Positions 1-4,594 of a DNA stretch of 5,583 bases are shown in pieces. Numbering within the stretch: position 1 is the first letter of the stretch; every line of letters starts with the position of its first letter. This stretch comes from Propionibacteriaceae bacterium (GTDB lineage Bacteria > Actinomycetota > Actinomycetes > Propionibacteriales > Propionibacteriaceae): assembly GCA_027346035.1 (NCBI GenBank), contig DAIESZ010000120.1, positions 1 to 5,583 of the forward strand, written 5' to 3'. The notes beneath the pieces are model-generated. The model ran no database searches and was not told where the DNA came from. It saw only the letters and a program-made list of their open reading frames with translations. A program made the translations under genes and the position numbers.

Positions 1-1219
1 CGGCGTCCGGAACGTAGCCTCGCAGCGTCGGACCGAGGGTGGTGAGGATCGACCCGAGTTGCGCCACCTCGCGGTAGATGCGCCCGGGTTGCTGGCTGTG
101 GGGGAGGATCCCCATCCAGTAGGTCTCGGTTCCGTAGTGCAGCGTGTGCCAGTGCCAGTACTCGACCATCGCGGCGCCGCGCGCGACGAGGGCCAGGCCG
201 GCCTGAACCAGCTGCCCCGGGTAGGGGGGCAGGTTGTGCGAGCTGCCGCCGATGGACTGGGCGTTGGTCTCGGTGACGAGGAACCGTTCCCCCCGGACGC
301 CGTAGCTGCGGTCGGCGAGCTCGAGCAGCCCCTGGACGCCGGTACGGATCCACGGAGTCGGGCGCTCGAGATCCTTCGTCCGGTCGAGGTGGTCCTGCAT
401 CGCGTAGTAGGGGTTGGAGGCCGTGACGTCGAGCCGTGCGGCCATCCGCGCCTCGTTGAGGGCGGGGCGGTCGAAGGCGATGCACGTCGTCACGAACTGG
501 TCGGACCGGGCGTACCCGCGCACGATGTCGGCCTGCCAACCGATGAACTCGGTCACCAACTCGTCCTGGAACCGGCGCCAGGCGAGGTCGTACTGGGGCT
601 GTGCGTTGCCGTCGGGGGTCCACAGCTCGGAGAAGGCGGAGATCCGGTGGGACCAGTAGGTGAGTCCCCACTCGCGGTTGAGCGTGTCGACGTCCCCGTA
701 GCGGTCACGGAGCCCGTCGACGAACCGGCGGAACGTGGCCGGGTTGTGGAGAAGGATCACTCCGGGTTCGTTGTCGACCTGGTACCCGATGACCGCGGGG
801 TGGGAGGCGTAGCGCTCGACGATCCGGCGGATCACCCGTTCGGCGTGGAACAGGAACGCCGGGTGGGTGATGTCGACCTCCTGCCGCGCACCCCAGGGGT
901 GGCGGACGCCGGTGGCGCCCTGTCCGGCGATCTCGGGGTATTGGGTGAACAACCACGGCGGCACGGCGTAGGTGGGGGTTCCGAGGATCACGTCGATGCC
1001 CCGGGCATGCGCGCCATCGAGGATCGGCTGCATCCAGTCGAGGTCGAACTCCCCGTTACGGGGTTCCCAGGTCGACCAGACCGACTCGCCGACCCGGATG
1101 ACGCTGAATCCGGCGTCCCGCATGAGGTCGAGGTCGCGGTCCAGCGACTGGCTCGGTTGGTATTCGTAGTAATAGGCGGCCCCGAACCGGATCCGGCCGT
1201 CGTCCCACTCGCTCGTCAT
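1..1219 (-). CDS. GH42-family beta-galactosidase, 3' part cut by window edge
   Basis: Likely hydrolyses terminal non-reducing beta-D-galactosides (GH42 members act on galacto-oligosaccharides and sometimes alpha-L-arabinopyranosides); the exact substrate is not readable here. The 406 visible residues cover the catalytic TIM barrel. Family-typical stretches are RFGAAYYYEYQP near residue 11, the segment around VWSTWEPRNGEFDLDW at 47-62, and GTPTYAVPPWL at 80-90. YQVDNEPG at 146-153 carries the expected acid/base Glu151, and FLVTETNAQ at 313-321 carries the expected nucleophile Glu317. PHSQQPGRIYREVAQLG at 373-389 follows. GH42 enzymes are usually about 650-700 aa, so the rest lies beyond position 1. 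The only cysteine visible is Cys246, so the Cys4 zinc site of some GH42 enzymes is absent. There is no signal peptide, so it is probably cytoplasmic and acts on imported sugars. The ATG start is supported by GGAG (1225-1228) five bases upstream. It lies downstream of a LacI-family gene and an operator-covered promoter. Confidence 0.93.
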   Translation of the reverse strand, partial: MTSEWDDGRIRFGAAYYYEYQPSQSLDRDLDLMRDAGFSVIRVGESVWSTWEPRNGEFDLDWMQPILDGAHARGIDVILGTPTYAVPPWLFTQYPEIAGQGATGVRHPWGARQEVDITHPAFLFHAERVIRRIVERYASHPAVIGYQVDNEPGVILLHNPATFRRFVDGLRDRYGDVDTLNREWGLTYWSHRISAFSELWTPDGNAQPQYDLAWRRFQDELVTEFIGWQADIVRGYARSDQFVTTCIAFDRPALNEARMAARLDVTASNPYYAMQDHLDRTKDLERPTPWIRTGVQGLLELADRSYGVRGERFLVTETNAQSIGGSSHNLPPYPGQLVQAGLALVARGAAMVEYWHWHTLHYGTETYWMGILPHSQQPGRIYREVAQLGSILTTLGPTLRGYVPDA

Positions 1220-1233
1220 TGAGTCTCCGTTAC

Positions 1234-1247
1234 TGTTACCGCTAACT
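1234..1247. promoter_or_regulatory. Secondary degenerate operator abutting the primary one
   Basis: TGTTACCGCTAACT matches the primary operator at 12 of 14 positions and shares its last base (1247) with it, so the two centres are 13 bp apart. The pair also reads as a direct repeat of ACTGTTACCG at 1232-1241 and 1245-1254. It lies in the predicted leader of the GH42 transcript, just upstream of the ribosome-binding site. It could be a second binding site or a partial duplication of the first; binding is inferred. Confidence 0.5.
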
Positions 1248-1260
1248 GTTACCGGTAACA
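1247..1260. promoter_or_regulatory. Primary LacI-family operator, perfect 14-bp palindrome
   Basis: TGTTACCGGTAACA is a perfect palindrome with the central CG that LacI/GalR-family proteins typically bend by inserting a hinge-helix leucine. It overlaps the putative -10 element and start point of the GH42 promoter, so a bound dimer should block RNA polymerase. The adjacent repressor gene is the obvious candidate to bind it. No similar site is visible upstream of the repressor gene itself, so autoregulation through this motif is not supported here. Confidence 0.8.
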
Positions 1261-1286
1261 TTCTCCGATGGCGGGACTCTTGTCAA
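1258..1286 (-). promoter_or_regulatory. Promoter of the GH42 gene
   Basis: On the minus strand a perfect TTGACA -35 element lies at 1286-1281. After 17 bases comes GAATGT (1263-1258), or after 18 bases AATGTT (1262-1257); either is a weak -10. The start of transcription would fall near 1250, inside the adjacent palindromic operator, leaving a leader of about 30 bases that contains the GGAG ribosome site at 1225-1228. A consensus -35 with a weak -10 overlapped by an operator fits a repressor-controlled sugar promoter. The start point is inferred. Confidence 0.72.
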
Positions 1287-1324
1287 GAGGCGACCCGCGG
1301 ATCGGCCGGAGCTTGATCGGATCG

Positions 1325-2326
1325 TTACACGGCCGCGCTGAGCGCGCCCACCGCCGGCGCGGTGCTCTCTCGCGCGACGAACCGGGCGGGTTCGAGCGGA
1401 GCGGGCTCGGCCCCGCCGTCGATGAGTCTCAGCAGGTACTGGACCGCGTACCTGCCGATCGTGGCGTAGTCGATCGCCACCGTCGTCAGCGGTGGACGCC
1501 AGAACGCGGCGTCCGGGTCGCCGTCGAATCCGGTGACGCTCACGTCGCGGGGCACATCGAGTCCACGGGCGAACAGGGCGCTCATGGCACCCAGCGCCAT
1601 GAGGTCGTTGGCGGAGACCACAGCGGTCGCATCGGCGGGCAGGTCGGCCGCCGCCCGGGCACCCGACTCCGCGCTCCAGTCACCGAACGCGGTGGCGAAG
1701 CGGGCTCCGTGCCGGGTGAGCGCGTCGTCGACGGCTCGGCGGCGGTTGCGCGCGGAGGGCCAGTTCTGCGGACCCGCGACGTGCAGGAATCTGCGGTGGC
1801 CGAGGCTCCAGAGGTGCTCGACGGCGAGGGCGATCGACGTGTTGAATTCCGGCCGGCGGTCGTCGACGATCGTGGACTCGACGACCACGGGGACGCCGAG
1901 TCGGGTGAGGTCGAGGGCCCCGACGACGAGGTCGGTGGGGGCGATGACGAGCAGGCCCGCCAGGTGCGAGCGTTCGAGCGCGCGGACGGCCTGCCGGGTC
2001 GACTCCTCCTCATCGGGGTCGAAGGCGACGGCGTCCAGCACGAACCCGGCCTCGCGGGCCGTTCGCGCCGCTCCCGCGAGGATCTTGGCCGGTGCGCCGT
2101 CGGCGATGTGACCGCCGAGGACGCCGATCCGGTTCGACCGGTTGCGGGCCAGTGCCCGGGCCTCCTCGTTGGGCCGGTACTGCAGGTCTCGAAGGGCCGC
2201 CTCGATGCGTGTGCGGTTCTCGGGACGCACGGTCTCGCCGCGGAGCATCCGCGCCACGGTCTGGTGACTGACTCCGGCGCGGTCGGCGACGTCGTAGATC
2301 GTCGCGCGAGCCGGTTGCTGGATCAT
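1325..2326 (-). CDS. LacI/GalR-family transcriptional repressor
   Basis: A sugar-responsive DNA-binding regulator of 333 aa, a normal family length. The N-terminal helix-turn-helix is clear: TIYDVADRAGVSHQTVARML at residues 9-28, with recognition-helix residues His21, Gln22 and Arg26 aligning with Tyr17, Gln18 and Arg22 of E. coli LacI. The hinge segment YRPNEEARALA (50-60) has Leu59 at the position that inserts into the operator minor groove. The rest is a periplasmic-binding-protein-like effector domain, with SANDLMALGAM at 238-248, VSVTGFDG at 262-269 and PPLTTV at 278-283. The ATG at 2326 is preferred because a TACCCT -10 lies seven bases upstream, implying a leaderless message. A GTG at 2347 would add seven residues, but its nearest GGAGG is 14 bases away. 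The gene ends 105 bp upstream of the GH42 gene, whose promoter carries a LacI-type palindrome, so local control of that gene is likely. The effector cannot be read from sequence; a galactoside or its breakdown product is a guess from the neighbour. Confidence 0.95.
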   Translation of the reverse strand: MIQQPARATIYDVADRAGVSHQTVARMLRGETVRPENRTRIEAALRDLQYRPNEEARALARNRSNRIGVLGGHIADGAPAKILAGAARTAREAGFVLDAVAFDPDEEESTRQAVRALERSHLAGLLVIAPTDLVVGALDLTRLGVPVVVESTIVDDRRPEFNTSIALAVEHLWSLGHRRFLHVAGPQNWPSARNRRRAVDDALTRHGARFATAFGDWSAESGARAAADLPADATAVVSANDLMALGAMSALFARGLDVPRDVSVTGFDGDPDAAFWRPPLTTVAIDYATIGRYAVQYLLRLIDGGAEPAPLEPARFVARESTAPAVGALSAAV

Positions 2327-2333
2327 GGCCCCT

Positions 2334-2339
2334 AGGGTA
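2334..2339 (-). promoter_or_regulatory. -10 element for a leaderless repressor transcript
   Basis: TACCCT on the minus strand is followed by seven bases (AGGGGCC) and then the ATG at 2326-2324. This TANNNT-to-start spacing places the transcription start at or next to the A of the ATG, the usual geometry of leaderless actinobacterial mRNAs. No recognisable -35 is present 17-18 bases upstream. AGGGG lies only two bases before the ATG, too close for a normal ribosome-binding site. Confidence 0.55.
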
Positions 2340-2381
2340 AGGCTCACGCGCCGGGGTCGCGCCTCCGGTCCGGGCCGCGCC

Positions 2382-3359
2382 TCAGATCTTGCGGATGCGT
2401 ACCCGCTGCACGGCGTGGTTCGGCCCCTTGTGCAGGATCGCGGTGGCGCGGGCCCGGGTGGGGGCGATGTTCATCCGCAGGTTCGGCCCGTTGATCTCGT
2501 CCCAGACGCTGTTCGCGGTCGCGATCGCCTCGGCGTCCGACAGCCGCGCGTAGCGGGTGAAGTACGAGCGGGGGTCGCTGAACGCCGTCTCGCGCAGTTG
2601 CAGGAACCGGTCGAGGAACCACTGCCGGATGATGTTCTCGTCGGCGTCGACGTAGATGCTGAAGTCGAAGAAGTCCGACAGCGCGAGTCCGGTCGTGCCG
2701 TCGGCGCGCACGCGCGCGGGCTGCAACACGTTGAGACCCTCGACGATCAGGATGTCGGGGTGGGTGAGCGTCGCCCGTTCGTCGGGCACGATGTCATAGA
2801 TCATGTGTGAGTACACCGGGGCGCTCACCTCGGGCAGGCCGGACTTCACGTCGATGACGAACGACAACAAGGCGCGCCGGTCGTACGACTCCGGGAAGCC
2901 CTTTCGCCCGAGCAGCCCTCGGCGCTCGAGTTCCGCGTTGGGGTACAGGAAGCCGTCGGTGGTGATCAGTTCGACGCTCGGACGACCGGGGGAGCGGGAC
3001 AGCAGTTCGCGGAGCAGCCGGGCAGTGGTCGACTTTCCCACGGCGACCGACCCGGCCACCCCGATGACGAACGGCGTGCGTCGCACCGAGAGTCCGAGGA
3101 ATGCGTTGTTGGCCCGGTAGAGGTGACCGGTGTGACGCATGTGCAGGTGGATCAGCTGGGTGAGCGGGGTGTAGATGTCGGCGACCTCCTCCCGGCTTGT
3201 CGGGTCGCCCAGGCCGCGTAGCCTCGACAGGGTGTCCTCATCGAGATCTATGTCGGTGTGGTCGGCGAGGTCGATCCACTGGGCGCGGGACAACTCGATG
3301 TAGGGTCCCCGGGGGTCGTCGTCGTCCCGGGGAGCCAGAGTCGGCGCGGCATCCGTCAC
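2382..3359 (-). CDS. coaA: Type I pantothenate kinase
   Basis: Phosphorylates pantothenate with ATP to 4'-phosphopantothenate, the first and usually rate-controlling step of coenzyme A synthesis, in the cytoplasm. The 325-aa product is close to the family's usual 310-320 aa, with a slightly long acidic N-terminus. The P-loop [12 protein letters not shown] is at residues 100-111 (Lys109). TTDGFLYP at 133-140 holds the expected catalytic Asp135. YSHMIYDI at 183-190 and IVEGLNVLQ at 205-213 are CoaA signatures. FLDRFLQLR at 248-256 and the C-terminal segment [20 protein letters not shown] (296-315) match the pantothenate-binding end of the family. The start is GTG at 3359, with a modest GGTGG (3370-3366) six bases upstream; no in-frame ATG lies near. 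CoA feedback inhibition is known for the family but not shown here. It is the first of three leftward genes, but lacI has its own promoter signal, so co-transcription with lacI is not required. Confidence 0.98.
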   Translation of the reverse strand: MTDAAPTLAPRDDDDPRGPYIELSRAQWIDLADHTDIDLDEDTLSRLRGLGDPTSREEVADIYTPLTQLIHLHMRHTGHLYRANNAFLGLSVRRTPFVIGVAGSVAVGKSTTARLLRELLSRSPGRPSVELITTDGFLYPNAELERRGLLGRKGFPESYDRRALLSFVIDVKSGLPEVSAPVYSHMIYDIVPDERATLTHPDILIVEGLNVLQPARVRADGTTGLALSDFFDFSIYVDADENIIRQWFLDRFLQLRETAFSDPRSYFTRYARLSDAEAIATANSVWDEINGPNLRMNIAPTRARATAILHKGPNHAVQRVRIRKI

Positions 3360-3500
3360 AGTCGTCCACCGGCGTGTGGGAGCCGGTGCCTCCGCTGGCC
3401 AGCGTCACATGTGTGCGACGATCTGTCCATCAGGCGCACCGCTCGTCGCACCGCCGGGTGCGGTCGCGGGGGTGCCCGACCGAAACCCGAGGGGGATTCC
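3360..3500. other. Divergent intergenic region between coaA and lipoprotein gene
   Basis: This 141-bp spacer must supply transcription in both directions unless promoters lie inside the genes. It contains no TA dinucleotide, so no TANNNT -10 can be drawn on either strand. It holds a perfect 12-bp palindrome CGCTGGCCAGCG (3393-3404), followed after one base by the 8-bp palindrome CACATGTG (3406-3413). A short GC-rich inverted repeat, CGCACC/GGTGCG with a GCCG loop, lies at 3447-3462. The lipoprotein ribosome site AGGGGG (3490-3495) is at its right end. No small gene is visible. Confidence 0.6.
3367..3388 (-). promoter_or_regulatory. Inverted repeat covering the coaA ribosome-binding site
   Basis: Perfect 7-bp arms CACCGGC (3367-3373) and GCCGGTG (3382-3388) flank an 8-base loop. 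The minus-strand transcript would fold into a GC-rich hairpin that includes four of the five bases of the GGTGG ribosome site (3370-3366) ahead of the GTG start. It could dampen or regulate coaA translation. Short GC-rich inverted repeats are common in such genomes, so the regulatory role is inference. Confidence 0.4.
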
Positions 3501-4157
3501 GTGGGGTGGCAGCAACCCGGACTCGTGGGCCGTGCAATGGTGGGGACCGCCATGGTGGTCGGGGTGATGGTGATTGCCGGCTGCGCCCGCGTCGCCCCCT
3601 CGCAACTCGACACATCCGCCCCGGGGGTGACGGCTTCGTCGACGCAGGCCTCCGACGCCGGCGCCTCCGGGTCCGGATCCGCGGTGTCGACGTCGGCGGT
3701 CGCGGCGGCGAGTCCGGCGGCCTCGGCCGCGTCTGCGGCGTCCTCGGCTGCTTCGGGCTCGTCGCCGTCCGGCACTCCGGGACCGGCGACCCGGCTGAGC
3801 CTCACGAGCGCCCTCACCCGCGACATCCTCACCACTGCGGCGGCCTTCAACAGGCTGCCGGTCACGGCCTACAGCGGGCTCATGCCCGGGAGAACATACG
3901 TCGCCCTGGACGCCGCGGGCGACACCTGGGTCGGCACCGCGCTCGAACCGTCATCGACGTCGATCCCCGCCCAGGTGTCGGTGCAGGACAACGGCTCCTA
4001 CCTGTTGCTCCGCAAGAGCAGCGGCAGCAGTTCGTGGACCGTGTACGCGGTGGGCCTCGCCAGTCCGAAGGACTGCGCCGCCGTGGGCCTGCCGGCGGCG
4101 GTGTCCAGCCTGTGGGGCTGGGCTCCCACGGCGTGCCGCCCGGGGCCCGGCGCCTAG
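3501..4157 (+). CDS. Predicted lipoprotein of unknown function
   Basis: Not recognised as a named family. The 218-aa product begins with a lipoprotein signal peptide: Arg11, a hydrophobic stretch at residues 12-26 and the lipobox VIAGC with Cys28, so it should be exported, lipidated and anchored to the outer face of the membrane. Residues 29-97 form a low-complexity Ala/Ser/Thr/Gly/Pro linker with AAS-type repeats, typical of actinobacterial lipoproteins that span the cell wall. The C-terminal domain (about 98-218) looks globular, with TAYSGLMPGRTYVALD at 122-137, QVSVQDNGSYLLLRK at 158-172 and SLWGWAP at 203-209. Cys192 and Cys212 could form a disulphide. The GTG at 3501 is chosen because AGGGGG (3490-3495) sits five bases upstream; the ATG at 3537 would leave the signal peptide without its Arg. 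The frame stays open upstream to 3258, but that part overlaps coaA. It is divergent from coaA and ends 84 bp before the RAM gene. Confidence 0.85.
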   Translation: MGWQQPGLVGRAMVGTAMVVGVMVIAGCARVAPSQLDTSAPGVTASSTQASDAGASGSGSAVSTSAVAAASPAASAASAASSAASGSSPSGTPGPATRLSLTSALTRDILTTAAAFNRLPVTAYSGLMPGRTYVALDAAGDTWVGTALEPSSTSIPAQVSVQDNGSYLLLRKSSGSSSWTVYAVGLASPKDCAAVGLPAAVSSLWGWAPTACRPGPGA

Positions 4158-4161
4158 CCGG

Positions 4162-4210
4162 AGTGCCGCTGCCGGAGCATCCGTCCCCGGTCGCCGATCG
4201 CCGCGGCACT
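4162..4210 (+). repeat. Inverted repeat in the lipoprotein-RAM gene spacer
   Basis: AGTGCCGC (4162-4169) and GCGGCACT (4203-4210) are perfect 8-bp inverted arms separated by 33 bases. The left arm begins four bases after the lipoprotein stop codon, and the last base of the right arm is the T of the putative TAGGCT -10 element for the next gene. There is no T-run after it, so it is not a standard intrinsic terminator. The long loop makes a chance match possible. Confidence 0.35.
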
Positions 4211-4235
4211 AGGCTGACCCCATCCGAGAGAGGAG
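4210..4235 (+). promoter_or_regulatory. Promoter -10 and ribosome site of the RAM-domain gene
   Basis: TAGGCT (4210-4215) fits the TANNNT -10 pattern and would start transcription near 4222. A strong AGGAG ribosome site (4231-4235) follows, six bases before the ATG at 4242. No good -35 is seen 17 bases upstream. Unlike lacI and glmS in this window, this gene has a conventional short leader. Confidence 0.5.
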
Positions 4236-4241
4236 CCCAGC

Positions 4242-4520
4242 ATGATCACCGCGATCGTCTTCATCAAGGCCGACGTCGACCGTATCCCCGAGGTGGCCGA
4301 GAAGATCGCCGACATCGAGGCCGTCAGCGAGGTGTTCTCGGTGACCGGCAAGATCGATCTCATCGCGCTGGTCAGGGTGCGCAATCACGACGACCTGGCT
4401 CAGGTCGTGCCCGAGGCCATCAACAAGGTCGTCGGCGTCCGCTCGACCGAGACCCATGTCGCCTTCCGCACGTACTCGCGACACGACCTCGAGGCGATGT
4501 TCTCGATCGGCATGGAGTGA
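4242..4520 (+). CDS. Stand-alone Lrp/AsnC ligand-binding (RAM) domain protein
   Basis: A 92-aa protein that is essentially only the alpha/beta effector-binding and oligomerisation domain of Lrp/AsnC regulators. The order beta (2-8), alpha (15-25), beta (28-35), beta (37-46), alpha (50-61), beta (68-76) fits the RAM fold. Key points are the VTGKIDLIALV segment (34-44) with Gly36 and Asp39, and VVGVRSTETHV (63-73) before the last strand. There is no N-terminal helix-turn-helix, and the upstream spacer encodes none, so this is not a recent truncation. Known stand-alone RAM proteins form dimers or higher rings that bind amino acids, and they may act by joining full-length Lrp partners. The ligand and partner here are unknown. 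The ATG is set by AGGAG at 4231-4235. It lies 74 bp upstream of glmS in the same direction, separated by an inverted repeat and a separate glmS promoter. Confidence 0.92.
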   Translation: MITAIVFIKADVDRIPEVAEKIADIEAVSEVFSVTGKIDLIALVRVRNHDDLAQVVPEAINKVVGVRSTETHVAFRTYSRHDLEAMFSIGME

Positions 4521-4563
4521 CTCGAACACGCGTCTGACGAGCCAAGACGCCAGTCGGTTCGAG
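4521..4563 (+). terminator. Nested inverted repeat after the RAM gene, possible terminator
   Basis: Immediately after the TGA stop, outer arms CTCGAAC (4521-4527) and GTTCGAG (4557-4563) enclose inner arms GCGTCT (4530-4535) and AGACGC (4545-4550) around a 9-base loop. Together they form an imperfect 7+6 bp hairpin with an asymmetric internal loop. It is not followed by a T-run, so it is at best a weak or non-canonical terminator. Its outer right arm coincides with the place where the glmS -35 element should be (TTCGAG, 4558-4563), so a regulatory role is also possible. Confidence 0.4.
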
Positions 4564-4581
4564 AAACGCGCATTTCGTTTG

Positions 4582-4587
4582 TACACT
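4582..4587 (+). promoter_or_regulatory. -10 element for a leaderless glmS transcript
   Basis: TACACT (4582-4587) is followed by seven bases (TCTTGCC) and the glmS ATG at 4595. The spacing puts the transcription start at or beside the A of the start codon. There is no purine-rich ribosome site ahead of the ATG, which supports leaderless translation. A weak -35 (TTCGAG, 4558-4563) lies 18 bases upstream. A leaderless start leaves no room for a 5' glmS riboswitch of the type found in Firmicutes. Confidence 0.65.
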
Positions 4588-4594
4588 TCTTGCC

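Noticed and set aside
59..1222. A long plus-strand open frame opposite the GH42 gene
   Set aside because: Its translation is Gly/Val/Arg/Asp-rich with no recognisable domain, while the opposite strand encodes a clear GH42 catalytic domain with both catalytic glutamates. It is a GC-rich shadow frame.
1268..2335. A long plus-strand open frame opposite the LacI-family gene
   Set aside because: The composition is typical of antisense frames in GC-rich DNA. The minus strand gives a full LacI-family protein with helix-turn-helix, hinge and effector domain.
2327..2347. GTG at 2347 as the start of the LacI-family gene
   Set aside because: It would lie upstream of or within the apparent -10 element, has no well-spaced ribosome site, and adds only seven residues before the normal family N-terminus. 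It is not excluded outright.
2327..2381. An intrinsic terminator after coaA
   Set aside because: The 55-bp spacer is GC-rich with only short imperfect complementary stretches and no T-run. No convincing hairpin could be drawn.
3356..3865. A minus-strand frame antisense to the lipoprotein gene, ending at the coaA start
   Set aside because: It mirrors the Ala/Ser linker codons of the lipoprotein and carries no motif. The plus strand has a proper signal peptide, lipobox and ribosome site.
3197..4537. A 446-codon plus-strand frame crossing coaA, the spacer, the lipoprotein and the RAM gene
   Set aside because: It overlaps four better-supported elements, is Arg/Gly-rich without any motif, and has no ribosome site. 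It is a shadow frame.
4521..4594. A glmS ribozyme or riboswitch upstream of glmS
   Set aside because: The spacer is only 74 bases, lacks the ribozyme core pattern, and the promoter geometry implies a leaderless mRNA. The ribozyme is known from Firmicutes-type genomes.
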